A stretch of 64,000 nt of DNA from Planctomycetota bacterium (GTDB lineage: Bacteria; Planctomycetota; UBA1135; GCA-002686595): contig NZBA01000089.1 of the NCBI GenBank assembly GCA_002686265.1, positions 55,765 to 119,764 of the forward strand, read 5' to 3'. Position numbers and translations under genes: made by a program. The notes below the pieces were generated by a model. That model saw only the letters and a program-made list of their open reading frames with translations. It ran no database searches and was not told the DNA's origin. Of this stretch, positions 56,161 through 64,000 are shown piece after piece; position 1 is the first letter of the stretch, and each line of letters begins with the position of its first letter.

Positions 56161-56811
56161 TCAACCCAGGGGATCGGCAGGCGGTGCGGCGGGGGTGAGG
56201 GCCGAGGCGCGGAAACTCGTCGGGGGAGGCCGCAGGACCTCTTCGCGCACCTCGACCAGGCGCCCGCCGCGGCCGACGAGCACCTCGACGAGCCGGACCC
56301 GCGGCGCCGGGCGCCCGGCCGCGGAGGGCGTGCAGGCCGCCAGGAAGCGTGCGCAGCGCCACAGGCGCTCGGTGCGCGCGCGGTCCACCCGCAGGCCCGG
56401 TCGCCAGCGCAGGTCCCACAGGCCCGCGCCTGGGCGGACGCGGGCGGCCGGCCCGCCCGCCGCTGTCGGCTGGTCCCCGGCCGGGGCCGGCCGCGGGGCC
56501 GGGAGGCGAGCGAGGCGCCCGGCCTTGACCTCGACCGCGGCACAGACGCCGGCTCGCACGGCCCACAGGTCTACCTCGCCCGCCGGAGTCGCGACCCGCC
56601 GACCGAGCAAGCGCCAGCCCGCGTGCAGCAGGTGGCGCGCCGCGAGCTCCTCGCCGACCAGGCCGAGCTCGTCCCGGTCGGCCTCGCAGCAGCGGAGGAA
56701 AGTGCGCGGCGCGCGGGCGATCAGCATCCCGCGCAGGCCGCGCTCGAGCGCCCGGCGCCACCCCTTCCTCGGTTTCGCGGCTTCCGCCGGTTCCTTCTCG
56801 CCGATCATCAT
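56161..56811 (-). CDS. YraN/UPF0102 family endonuclease-like protein
   Basis: 216 residues against about 120 for the family. The core at about 45-100 has LVGEELAARHLLHAGWRLLGRR, GEVDLWAV and AAVEVKAGR, the restriction-endonuclease-like D/ExK site. It carries a 45-residue N-terminal extension and about 100 Pro/Arg-rich residues after the core. Role unknown; relatives are thought to be nucleases in recombination. ATG 56811. Confidence 0.8.
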   Translation of the reverse strand: MMIGEKEPAEAAKPRKGWRRALERGLRGMLIARAPRTFLRCCEADRDELGLVGEELAARHLLHAGWRLLGRRVATPAGEVDLWAVRAGVCAAVEVKAGRLARLPAPRPAPAGDQPTAAGGPAARVRPGAGLWDLRWRPGLRVDRARTERLWRCARFLAACTPSAAGRPAPRVRLVEVLVGRGGRLVEVREEVLRPPPTSFRASALTPAAPPADPLG

Positions 56812-56887
56812 CGAGAGGACCGGCGCGGAGTCTCGGCGGTGACGGGCGCCGGCGTGGGAACCTGCCGCCCAGGGTGTCAGCGCGCGG

Positions 56888-57277
56888 TCAGGTCCGCGCC
56901 GGCTCCTCGGAGGCGCTCTTCTTCTTCTTCTGCTGCTCGTCCGCGCCCTGCTTGTCGTCAGCCAAACCTTGGACGGCCTGCAGGGAGAAGCGCACCCGGA
57001 CCCCGTCGGCGATCTGCAGGGTGACCGTCTGGTCTTGGATCTTGGTGACCGTCCCGTACATGCCGCCGTTGGTCAGCACCTTGTCGCCCTTGCCGATGTT
57101 GTCGATCATCTCCTGCCGGCGCCGGCGTTGCTTGCGCTCCGGCCCGATCACGAGGAACCAGAAGATCGCAACCAGGGGCAGCAACAGGAAGACGATGTTG
57201 GGCCCCGCGGTTTCCGTGGCGGGCGAGTCCTCGGGCATGGAGGCGAGCAAGGCGAGGGTGTTGGTGGTGAAGTTCAT
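56888..57277 (-). CDS. yajC: YajC, preprotein translocase accessory subunit
   Basis: 129 residues. One membrane helix (IVFLLLPLVAIFWFLVIGP), then RKQRRRRQEMIDNIGKGDKVLTNGGMYGTV, the family signature, and a Lys-rich tail. It associates with SecDF-YidC. secD and secF, usual neighbours, are absent. TATCCT lies 31 bases before ATG 57277. Divergent from mnmA. Confidence 0.93.
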   Translation of the reverse strand: MNFTTNTLALLASMPEDSPATETAGPNIVFLLLPLVAIFWFLVIGPERKQRRRRQEMIDNIGKGDKVLTNGGMYGTVTKIQDQTVTLQIADGVRVRFSLQAVQGLADDKQGADEQQKKKKSASEEPART

Positions 57278-57308
57278 CGTGCTCAGGGTGGGGATGCGGG
57301 GGCCGCGC

Positions 57309-57314
57309 AGGATA
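57309..57314 (-). promoter_or_regulatory. candidate -10 (TATCCT) for yajC
   Basis: TATCCT on the minus strand, 31 bases before the yajC ATG. The 112-base gap also holds TACAAT for mnmA. Confidence 0.4.
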
Positions 57315-57331
57315 CCGGAGAGGACCCCGCG

Positions 57332-57337
57332 TACAAT
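57332..57337 (+). promoter_or_regulatory. candidate -10 (TACAAT) for mnmA
   Basis: TACAAT lies 52 bases before GTG 57390, divergent from the yajC box 18 bases away. Confidence 0.4.
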
Positions 57338-57389
57338 CCTCCGCCACCACCGGTCCCCGTATGGCACCACAATCCAGGCCTCGAGCGCC

Positions 57390-58526
57390 GTGACCCCCGA
57401 CGATCCCGCACTCCAACGCCGCTTCGTCGTCGCCATGAGCGGCGGCGTGGATAGCTCGGTGGCGGCGCTCCTGCTCGCCCGCGAGGGCCTGGAGGTGATC
57501 GGCCTGTTCATGCGCAATGGGGTGCAGGTGAGCGAGGAGGCCTCCCGCCGGAAGTCCTGCTGCTCGGCGAGCGACGCGCGCGACGCGCGCATGGTGGCAG
57601 CTCACCTCGGCCTGGCCTTCCAGGCCGTCGATCTCGCCGGGGACTTCGAGCACATCGTGCGCGCCTTCGTCGACGACTACTCCGCGGGCCGCACGCCCAA
57701 CCCGTGCGCGCTGTGCAACCGCGACCTGAAGTTCGACCGCTTGCTGTCCCTGGCCGACGAGCTGGGGGCCGAGGGCGTCGCGACCGGCCACTACGCGCGC
57801 CTCGACCACGAGCGGGGACGCGTCGTCCTGCGCCGCGGGGTCGACGCCGACAAGGACCAGTCCTATCAGCTGTTCTGCGTGGCCGAGGAGCACCTCGCGC
57901 GCACGCGCCTGCCTCTGGGCGCCCTGGCGAAACCCGCCGTGCGCGCCCTGGCCCGCGAGGCCGGCCTGCGCACCGCCGCAAAGGCCGACAGCCAGGAGAT
58001 TTGCTTCGTGCCCTCGGGCGACTACCGCGAGCTGCTCGCCGAGCGCGGCGTGGAGCTGCACCCCGGCCGCTTGCTCGACACGGCGGGGAAGGTGCTCGGA
58101 GAGCACGCCGGCACCGAGCACTTCACCATCGGCCAGCGCCGTGGCCACGGCGTGGGGGGCGGGACGCCGTTGTACGTGGTCGAAGTGAACCCGGTGCAGG
58201 GCACGGTCGTTCTGGGGACTCGCGCGGAGGCCTGCTTCGGAGCGTGCGATGTGGATGCGGTGAATTGGATCGGTTTCGACCCACCCGCGAGCGGCGAGCT
58301 GCGCTGCCTCGTGCAGGTTCGCTACCGCAGCGAAGCGGTCGCGGCCGGCGTGTCCCTGTCCTCGAAGGATGGGGGGGAGCCGTGCGCACGGGTCGTCTTC
58401 GACGAGCCCCAGCCGGCGGTAGCCCCCGGTCAAGGTGCGGCGTTCTACCTCGCCGACCGCCTGCTGGGCGGCGGCTGGATCCGCACCGCCGAGCGCGTCG
58501 AGACCACCGCCCCCCCCCCGCGGTGA
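57390..58526 (+). CDS. mnmA: MnmA, tRNA-specific 2-thiouridylase
   Basis: 378 residues. PP-loop AMSGGVDSSVAALLL, CCSASDARDARMVA, the first catalytic Cys in TPNPCALCNRDLKF, GHYARLD, KDQSYQLF, and the second Cys in DSQEICFVPSGDY. It adds sulphur to U34 of tRNAs for Lys, Glu and Gln. GTG 57390 is used because the frame from 56874 overlaps yajC; ATG 57361 is out of frame. The stop overlaps the VWA gene start (GTGA). Confidence 0.95.
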   Translation: MTPDDPALQRRFVVAMSGGVDSSVAALLLAREGLEVIGLFMRNGVQVSEEASRRKSCCSASDARDARMVAAHLGLAFQAVDLAGDFEHIVRAFVDDYSAGRTPNPCALCNRDLKFDRLLSLADELGAEGVATGHYARLDHERGRVVLRRGVDADKDQSYQLFCVAEEHLARTRLPLGALAKPAVRALAREAGLRTAAKADSQEICFVPSGDYRELLAERGVELHPGRLLDTAGKVLGEHAGTEHFTIGQRRGHGVGGGTPLYVVEVNPVQGTVVLGTRAEACFGACDVDAVNWIGFDPPASGELRCLVQVRYRSEAVAAGVSLSSKDGGEPCARVVFDEPQPAVAPGQGAAFYLADRLLGGGWIRTAERVETTAPPPR

Positions 58527-61276
58527 GCGAGCACGACCAACCGATCCCGCGCTCGCCCAGACCGGGCCCCGATCGAGTTCTAGGAGTCCTGTCGCGACGC
58601 CTCGCCGGGGCCTGCGCCGCCCTGGGTCTGCTCGGCGTGGCCCTGGGTGCCGCCCTTTCCTTTCCGCGAGCGGTGAGCGAGGGGCGGGCGCGGCCAGCCC
58701 TGCGTGCCCTGCTGATCGACGCCTCGGCCAGTGCTACGCGGTGCAGGTCGACTTGGAGCTCCTGGGCGCGCCGCATCCTCTCGCGGGAGGCACGCGCAGC
58801 CCTGGACGCCGGTGAACACCTGGCCGTCGTCCTCTACGGCGCGGACACGCGCGAGCTCTTCCCGCCCGGCCCGCCCGAACGAATCCTCGATCGGCTCGCC
58901 GGCCGCGACGGCGCCCCCTTGAGCCTGCTCCTTGAGGGGCGGGCGGACACGGCCTCCGAACTGGCCCGGGCCTTGGGGCTGGTCGAGGACGAGCTGGGCG
59001 CGAGCGACCGCGCCCCCTCCCATCTGCGCCTGGTCGGCGAGGCGACTTGGACCGGGCGTGACCCCGCCGGGGCCCTCGCGCGTCTGGCGCGCGCGGGAGT
59101 GACGATCGAGCGTCTCGCGCCGCCGGCGCCCGACCTCCCGGACCTGGCTGTGGGGGAGCTGACGGTTCCCTCCGCCCCCGCCGTCGGCGAACCCCTGGCG
59201 ATCTCGGTGGACCTCGCGCTGGCTCCCGGGGCCGGGGGAGTCGCGGCTTTCTTCGAGACCTGTTCTCCGCGGCTCGAGGTGCGGATCGAGTCGGCGGCGG
59301 GGGCATCGACGCGCCTCCTGCCCCTGGCTGCTCCCCTCCACCCGCGCTTCGGCTCGCGGGGCTACTTGACCTGGCCCTTGCGTCTCGACCTGGGCCCGGT
59401 GGCGGGCGGACGCACGCTCGTGAGAGTGAAGGTGCGCGTCGAGGGACCCGGCGCCTTGCGCGCTGGTGATCCGGTGGAGGAGAACGACACCCTGGCCTGT
59501 GTCGTGACCGCTGGAGAGCGTCGCTTGGCCGTGGCCGTGGCGAGCGAGGAGGCCGCGCCGGACCTGGCGGCCTGGCTGGACCATCTCGCGGGTCCCGCCG
59601 ACTTGCAGTGGCTCGTGCGGCGCCCCGAGCAGTTGGCGGGCCTGGCCGGCCACCTCGACTTGCTGTTGACCCTCGACCTGCCCCTCGCGCGTCTTCCAGC
59701 GACCTTCGTGGAGCGCTTCGTCGCCTCGGGCGGGGGCTGGTTGCACTGCGCCGGATGGACCTGGCTGGAAGCGGCGGGGACGGGCGTCGGTTCGAGCTCC
59801 GAGAGCGGCGGCGCCGCGAGCAGCGCGCGCGCCGCCGAGGCCGCCGACCGTCTGGCCTCCATGCTACCCCTGCGCCCCGCGGTTCCCGATGCTCCCGAGC
59901 GCTCGGTAGTCTTCTTGATCGACGGCTCGGGTAGCATGGCCGGTGAGCCATTCGAGCGCGTCAAGGGCGCCCTGGCCGAGCTGGCGGGAGCGGCGGCTGG
60001 AGGCGACGAGATGCAGCTCTGCCTGTTCACGGGCGCGCTCCACGATCCGGTCCCTCTCGTTGGGCGTCGCGCCCTTGCCCGGCTCTTGGCGACTACCGTG
60101 CCCGGTGGTCCGACGGCCATCCTCTACTCCCTCGAGCAACTCGCCCGTCGGCGCTCGGGGGCCGCCCTGCCGGGGGTCGTGATCCTGCTCTCCGACGGGC
60201 GCGACTCGAGCGCCTTCGACATCGAGGAGCGCGCTGCCGCCCTGCGCGTTTCCCTGGCAGCCAGTCGAACGCGCTTGGCCGTGGTCGCGGTCGGCGAGAA
60301 CGCCGACCGCGACCTTCTGGGGGCGCTCTTGCCCGCGGGGGTCGAGCCGATCTCCGCCGGCGACCTCGGGGAGCTGACGGAGATCTTCCACCTCGAGGTC
60401 AACCGCGAGCGCGTGCTCGAGGGGCCGGGCCTGCGCGTGGTCCCTGCCGATCCCGCGAGCCTCGCGAGCCTGCCGCCGGCGGCGAGTGCCCTCGAGGCCA
60501 TGGCGGTCTCGCCCGTGAGCGGATGGCCGACTTTCCACCGCGCCGTGCGGGCCGAGGCGCGCGGAGGAGCGGGCGTGCTCTGGAAGAGCGCGGAGGGCGA
60601 CCCGCTGTTGGCGGTGCAGCGCGTGGGAGCGGGGCTCGTCGCCGCCTGGGCCAGCGCGCCCCTGGCGGATTGGTCGCCGGAATGGGGGGCGGCGACCGCC
60701 CTCACCGCGCCCCTGCTGCGAGCCCTGGCGCGGCGAGACGGGCGTGGAGAAGAGCTCACCGCCCGCGCGGTGGGCGGCGAGTTGGTGCTCTCCGCCTTCC
60801 CGGACACCTGGCCGGCCTTGTTGCGCGCCGAGGTGCTGCTTTCCTCGCGGCCGGTGGGGGGCGCGGGGGCGGTCGAGGCGACGTTGGGGACCATCGACCT
60901 CGCGCCCCCGGCCACCCCGGTGGGCCTCGACCCCGGCGCGCTGCGGACGGCGCCCCTGCCGGTTTTTCTCGGTCGCGCGTCCCCCGCGAGCGTCCTGCGC
61001 CTGGAGGTCAGCGACGCGCGGGGTGCGTACCTGGGGCAGGCGCCCCTGGTGCTCGCCCGCGCGGCCGAGTTCTCTCTGCGCCCCGAGCGCCTGGGGGAGC
61101 TCCCCGCTCCCGTGGCCGGGGAGCGGCGGGTGCGCCCCAACGGGCGCCGGCGGGCGCACCCCGCGGCCCCGACGGTGCTTGGGGCGGGCCTCGGGTGCCT
61201 GTTTCTGGCGGGGGCCTTGGGGCTCTTTCGCCGGTCGGGCTCAGGCCCCGAGCTGATCCGGACGAAGAAGGACTGA
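58523..61276 (+). CDS. large membrane-anchored VWA-domain protein
   Basis: 917 residues. An N-terminal membrane helix (residues about 30-50), an early DASAS segment near 65 resembling a broken VWA MIDAS, beta-rich middle with a CARDB-like region (LAVGELTVPSAPAVGEPLAISVDL), then a full VWA domain from about 460: FLIDGSGSMAGEPFERVKGAL, VILLSDGRDSSAF. A final membrane helix (LGAGLGCLFLAGALGLF) and a short basic tail follow. Similar large VWA proteins act with MoxR ATPases in envelope functions; no moxR is in the window. The GTG overlaps the mnmA stop. Confidence 0.8.
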   Translation: MSEHDQPIPRSPRPGPDRVLGVLSRRLAGACAALGLLGVALGAALSFPRAVSEGRARPALRALLIDASASATRCRSTWSSWARRILSREARAALDAGEHLAVVLYGADTRELFPPGPPERILDRLAGRDGAPLSLLLEGRADTASELARALGLVEDELGASDRAPSHLRLVGEATWTGRDPAGALARLARAGVTIERLAPPAPDLPDLAVGELTVPSAPAVGEPLAISVDLALAPGAGGVAAFFETCSPRLEVRIESAAGASTRLLPLAAPLHPRFGSRGYLTWPLRLDLGPVAGGRTLVRVKVRVEGPGALRAGDPVEENDTLACVVTAGERRLAVAVASEEAAPDLAAWLDHLAGPADLQWLVRRPEQLAGLAGHLDLLLTLDLPLARLPATFVERFVASGGGWLHCAGWTWLEAAGTGVGSSSESGGAASSARAAEAADRLASMLPLRPAVPDAPERSVVFLIDGSGSMAGEPFERVKGALAELAGAAAGGDEMQLCLFTGALHDPVPLVGRRALARLLATTVPGGPTAILYSLEQLARRRSGAALPGVVILLSDGRDSSAFDIEERAAALRVSLAASRTRLAVVAVGENADRDLLGALLPAGVEPISAGDLGELTEIFHLEVNRERVLEGPGLRVVPADPASLASLPPAASALEAMAVSPVSGWPTFHRAVRAEARGGAGVLWKSAEGDPLLAVQRVGAGLVAAWASAPLADWSPEWGAATALTAPLLRALARRDGRGEELTARAVGGELVLSAFPDTWPALLRAEVLLSSRPVGGAGAVEATLGTIDLAPPATPVGLDPGALRTAPLPVFLGRASPASVLRLEVSDARGAYLGQAPLVLARAAEFSLRPERLGELPAPVAGERRVRPNGRRRAHPAAPTVLGAGLGCLFLAGALGLFRRSGSGPELIRTKKD

Positions 61277-61325
61277 CGGCTTCCACTGGGGCCGTCCGGT
61301 TCACGAGCGCCCGCTCCGGGCGCTC
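61275..61325 (+). terminator. double hairpin after the VWA gene
   Basis: GACGGC/GCCGTC (61275-61280, 61291-61296) and then GAGCGCCCG/CGGGCGCTC (61305-61313, 61317-61325) with a three-base loop. The second stem is nine perfect pairs. No U-tract. It lies just before the next gene, so it may also attenuate it. Confidence 0.55.
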
Positions 61326-61342
61326 CGCTCGGAAGGCACCCC

Positions 61343-61960
61343 ATGCACTTGCGATCACCTCTCGCGGCCGGCGTCCTGGCGCTCGCCGCTTCCTGCGCGA
61401 CCACGGCCGGCGACGCCAAGAGCCGGCAGGCGGTCGGTCCCTGGCTGGCGCCCTCGCCCAACCTCTCTCAGCAGATTCAGGACCAGGTCACGCGTCTACC
61501 CTGGACCCACGGCATCGAGCGCGTGGAGACCATCCACTGGTTGGCGAGCGTCGGCGAGCCGGCCTATGAGAACCTCCTGGATCTCGTGAGCGATCCTCGC
61601 TCCGACGTGGCCGGGGCTGCCCTGGCCGCCCTCGGCGCGACCCGCGACAGCCGCCTGGTCGAACCCCTGCGGCGCATCCCCTGGCCCGTGGAGAGCGAAG
61701 ACGCCCTGGGTCTGGAGCGGGCGCGCGCCCTGCTGCGCCTGGGAGACTGGAGCATGATCCCGCGCCTGGTCGATGGGCTCGAGCACGAGAGCTTCATGGT
61801 GCGCACCCTCTGTCTGCAGGCCCTGCGGGAGGCGACCCGCGAGGACTTCGACTACCACCCGGGCGAGAAAGAGCTCGCGCGGCGCTTCGGCGTGGTGCGC
61901 TGGCGGGAGTGGTGGAACGCCCGCTCCTCCGATCCGATCCTGACCGGCGGCGGAGGCTGA
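61343..61960 (+). CDS. HEAT-repeat lipoprotein
   Basis: 205 residues. Lipobox LAASC. The body has HEAT-like repeats (ETIHWLASVGEPAYENLLDLV, SDVAGAALAALGATRDSRLVEPL, WSMIPRLVDGLEHESFMVRTLCLQAL) and ends with REWWNARSSD, similar to the end of the HEAT protein at 62578 (RQWWSKARDG). GGAAGG is a usable ribosome-binding site six bases before ATG 61343. Function unknown. Confidence 0.75.
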   Translation: MHLRSPLAAGVLALAASCATTAGDAKSRQAVGPWLAPSPNLSQQIQDQVTRLPWTHGIERVETIHWLASVGEPAYENLLDLVSDPRSDVAGAALAALGATRDSRLVEPLRRIPWPVESEDALGLERARALLRLGDWSMIPRLVDGLEHESFMVRTLCLQALREATREDFDYHPGEKELARRFGVVRWREWWNARSSDPILTGGGG

Positions 61961-61988
61961 GCCGCCGCGCCTTCCGGCGCGGGGCGGT

Positions 61989-62402
61989 TCAGCTCGGATC
62001 GACCTGCAGGAGACGCACCAAGCCTCGGAAGCGGACCTCGTCGCGCAGGCTGGCCAGGTCGGGGTCGCCGAGCAGGAACTCGAAGTCGTCGTAGCCCAGC
62101 TCCACCGAGCGTTCGAGGGCGTCGAGGGCGTCGTCGCGGCGCCCGAGCAGAGCCAGGGAGCAGGCCAGGTTGTAGTGCACCGTCGGGTTGTGGGGCACGA
62201 GGCGCACGAGGCGCCGATCGACTCCCAGGCCGTTCTCCCAGCGTCCCAGGCGCGTGTAGAGCTGACCGAGCTCCGCGAGGGCGTCGAGGTTGTCGGGGTG
62301 CCGTTGCGTTTCGATCTCGAAGAACGCCGTCAGGAAACCCGTGCCCGCCTGGTCGAGAGCCTGGCGCAGCTGGGGGTCGGGGTTGAGGGGGTCGGTTCGC
62401 AC
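61989..62402 (-). CDS. TPR-repeat protein
   Basis: 137 residues with two or three TPR units (LDALAELGQLYTRLGRWENGL, TVHYNLACSLALLGRRDDALDALERSVEL). The last part, YDDFEFLLGDPDLASLRDEVRFRGLV, is typical of small TPR proteins with a predicted flat end. No signal peptide. GTG 62402 follows TAGAGA (62409-62414, minus strand) by six bases. Convergent with the HEAT lipoprotein. Confidence 0.75.
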   Translation of the reverse strand: MRTDPLNPDPQLRQALDQAGTGFLTAFFEIETQRHPDNLDALAELGQLYTRLGRWENGLGVDRRLVRLVPHNPTVHYNLACSLALLGRRDDALDALERSVELGYDDFEFLLGDPDLASLRDEVRFRGLVRLLQVDPS

Positions 62403-62577
62403 GAAGTGTCTCTAACGCCTAGGAGGGCGTTTGGGGGGCTCGATCCTGGTTCGCCGTCGCTGGGAAAGGCAGAATCTCCTTCGGAGGATGGGCTGTTTAC
62501 GGCTGCTAGGTTCCAGGTTCCCCGAGCTCCTGTCAAGGCGACGGGGCGGCACCGATCGTATACGAGCCGGAGGTGAA

Positions 62578-63753
62578 ATGAGCGAGGGAGAAAGGCGAGC
62601 CATGGAGATCCTGTTCTGTGATCTGTGCAACGAGTCGGTGCCCGAGGTCGACCTTTCCAACGGGCGCGCCGTGCGTCTCAAGGGGCGCGTGGTGTGCGCC
62701 TCGTGCGAAGCCTCGATGGGCGGGCTCGCTGGTGAAGCGAGCCTCAGCCCGAGCGCGCCGCCGTCCAACGCTCCGCCGCTCTTGCGTGCCCTGGGAGCTC
62801 CCTTGACCGCGTCCGAGCCTCTAGCGCCCCTGGCGCCGTCCGCTCCTCCCCCCCAGGCTCCCTCCCGCCGCGGTCTGCTGGTCGGCATCGTGGCCCTGGT
62901 CTTCTCTGTCTCGGCGGCGGTGTCCCTCTCCGACGAGCTCGAGACCCTGCGCCAGACGGGCCACGACGAGCGCATCGCCCTCGACGGCGGTGTCACCGGC
63001 GTGCGGATCGACATGGCGCGCGTTCTCGGTCGCGTGGACAGCCTGGGGAGCGAGCTCGCCACTCGCATGGAGACGCGCATCGAGGAGGCTGGAGAGGAGC
63101 TTTCCGCGGAGTTGAAGGCCGTGGCCGGCGAGCTCGCCGGCGCCGGCGAGAGGGTCGCCGACTTGCAGACGCGCTTGGCGCGTGTCGATCGTCAGCGCAG
63201 CGACGCGGACGCGGAGCTGGAGCGGCGCCTGGGTGAGCTGGCCTTCCAGCTGCGCTCGAGCCGCGAGGACGTGCGCTCCCTGGCCGAGCGCATGGGCAGC
63301 GTGGAGCGCTCGGGCGTTGGCGCTGCAGCGGTCGCCGCTGGGCCGGACACTCCCGCCGCTGTCACCGCTCCCTGGCACTCGGAGCTGGAGGGGCTCGCCA
63401 GTGACAACGCGGGCACGCGTTGGAACGCGGTGCAGGCCTTGGGGGAGACCGCCGATCCGGCTGTCGTCCCGCACCTGATGGATCTGCTCGGCGACGAGGA
63501 CGTCTTCGTGCGCATGGCCGTCGCGCGCGTCCTAGGTGACCTCAAGGTCCCGGCTTCCGTCGATCGGCTGATCGACGCCCTCGAGGATGTCGAAGCCGTC
63601 GTACGGGAGTCCGCGATGGTCTCCCTGCGCGACATCACCGGCCGCACCTTCAAGTTCGACGCGGTGGGCTCGCCTTCCGACCGGGCCAAGAAGGTCAAGG
63701 CCTGGCGCCAGTGGTGGAGCAAGGCCCGCGACGGGTTCGTGCCGCAGGATTGA
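62578..63753 (+). CDS. zinc-ribbon, membrane-anchored coiled-coil protein with HEAT repeats
   Basis: 391 residues. The N-terminus has two CxxC pairs (FCDLC ... VCASC) for zinc. A Pro/Ala/Ser-rich linker leads to one membrane helix (GLLVGIVALVFSVSAAVSL), then a coiled coil of about 120 residues rich in Glu, Arg and Leu, then HEAT repeats (VQALGETADPAVVPHLMDLL, DVFVRMAVARVLGDLKVPASVDRL) and the end RQWWSKARDG. GGAGGTG lies three bases before ATG 62578, one of the few clear Shine-Dalgarno sequences here; ATG 62602 is an alternative. A signalling or scaffold role is inferred. Confidence 0.75.
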   Translation: MSEGERRAMEILFCDLCNESVPEVDLSNGRAVRLKGRVVCASCEASMGGLAGEASLSPSAPPSNAPPLLRALGAPLTASEPLAPLAPSAPPPQAPSRRGLLVGIVALVFSVSAAVSLSDELETLRQTGHDERIALDGGVTGVRIDMARVLGRVDSLGSELATRMETRIEEAGEELSAELKAVAGELAGAGERVADLQTRLARVDRQRSDADAELERRLGELAFQLRSSREDVRSLAERMGSVERSGVGAAAVAAGPDTPAAVTAPWHSELEGLASDNAGTRWNAVQALGETADPAVVPHLMDLLGDEDVFVRMAVARVLGDLKVPASVDRLIDALEDVEAVVRESAMVSLRDITGRTFKFDAVGSPSDRAKKVKAWRQWWSKARDGFVPQD

Positions 63754-63926
63754 GGGGCGCATCTCGCCTCGGGTAGCGGTTCTCGACACCATTCGGGTAG
63801 TGCGGGCGATCGCGATCGCGTAGAATACGCGCGCCCGTAGGGAAGCGCCCCACGGGCCCCACGGGAGACCCTGTTGGGCGGGACCTTCCCTTGGCGCATC
63901 GACCCTTCGTACATCGGGTCCCCCCG
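63754..63926 (+). promoter_or_regulatory. promoter-like region before the C tract
   Basis: No gene is seen in this stretch. It holds the palindromic GCGATCGCGATCGC, then TAGAAT (63821-63826) as a good -10, then a GC-rich leader with two copies of CCCCACGGG and a GGGAAG/CTTCCC outer stem (63840-63845, 63885-63890). It probably drives a gene or RNA beyond the window. Confidence 0.4.

Positions 63927-64000
<74 letters not shown>

Overview
The window is about 70% GC, densely coded on both strands, and built from short operons whose genes often overlap by four bases (ATGA/GTGA). It combines an exported Ni-SOD, a DUF1080-type (3-keto-disaccharide hydrolase-like) domain inside a large exported protein, many HEAT/TPR/beta-propeller lipoproteins, few Shine-Dalgarno sequences and many start codons a few bases behind a TAnnnT box. 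This mix best fits a high-GC Planctomycetota lineage. That is inferred from gene content, not proven; other deep-branching Gram-negative phyla are possible. No rRNA, tRNA, CRISPR array, transposase, integrase or phage gene was seen. The last 74 bases are a pure C run that looks like a contig-end artefact.

Layout. 1-3.9 kb: end of an exported beta-propeller protein, an Fe-S PD-(D/E)XK nuclease and an OPT transporter. 3.9-9.7 kb: four glycosyltransferase genes, one a GT2-GT4 fusion. 9.8-15.5 kb: YycJ-like MBL hydrolase, SGNH hydrolase, M28 peptidase with PDZ, TolB-like lipoprotein, then yidD and rnpA. 15.5-18.3 kb: a degenerate aldehyde dehydrogenase coupled to L-lysine 6-transaminase. 18.3-25 kb: rlmN, a DHH phosphoesterase, a 1204-residue multidomain exported protein and an outer-membrane-like lipoprotein. 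25-28.7 kb: tig-clpP-clpX. 28.8-33.7 kb: RND adaptor, RND pump, GNAT. 33.7-41.3 kb: SRPBCC protein, exported MBL hydrolase, ettA, an ALDH7-type dehydrogenase and an 845-residue lipoprotein. 41.4-45.4 kb: boxB and boxC (aerobic benzoyl-CoA pathway) with a divergent BoxR/BzdR-type regulator. 45.4-50.2 kb: Ni-SOD, CnoX-like thioredoxin-TPR protein, radical SAM protein, histone-deacetylase-like hydrolase, HEAT protein. 50.3-62 kb: mnmG and mnmA, each coupled to an envelope-protein gene, with a polyprenyl glycosylphosphotransferase, yraN and yajC between them. 62-63.8 kb: small TPR and HEAT proteins, then a promoter-like stretch running into the C tract.

How the parts may work together. Lysine 6-transaminase (17.0 kb) and the ALDH7-type dehydrogenase (37.2 kb) would form a lysine to 2-aminoadipate route split over two loci, while the ALDH copy fused to the transaminase operon has lost its catalytic cysteine. 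BoxB and BoxC perform the epoxidation and ring cleavage of benzoyl-CoA, but BoxA, BoxD and the CoA ligase are not in the window. The glycosyltransferases and the polyprenyl glycosylphosphotransferase belong to surface polysaccharide assembly. Tig, ClpXP and CnoX form a proteostasis set, and RlmN, MnmA, MnmG, RnpA and EttA form an RNA/translation set.

The most notable signals are the recurring short-leader promoter pattern, the coupled dead ALDH, the mosaic gluzincin/DUF1080/thioredoxin-like protein, and the exported Ni-SOD.
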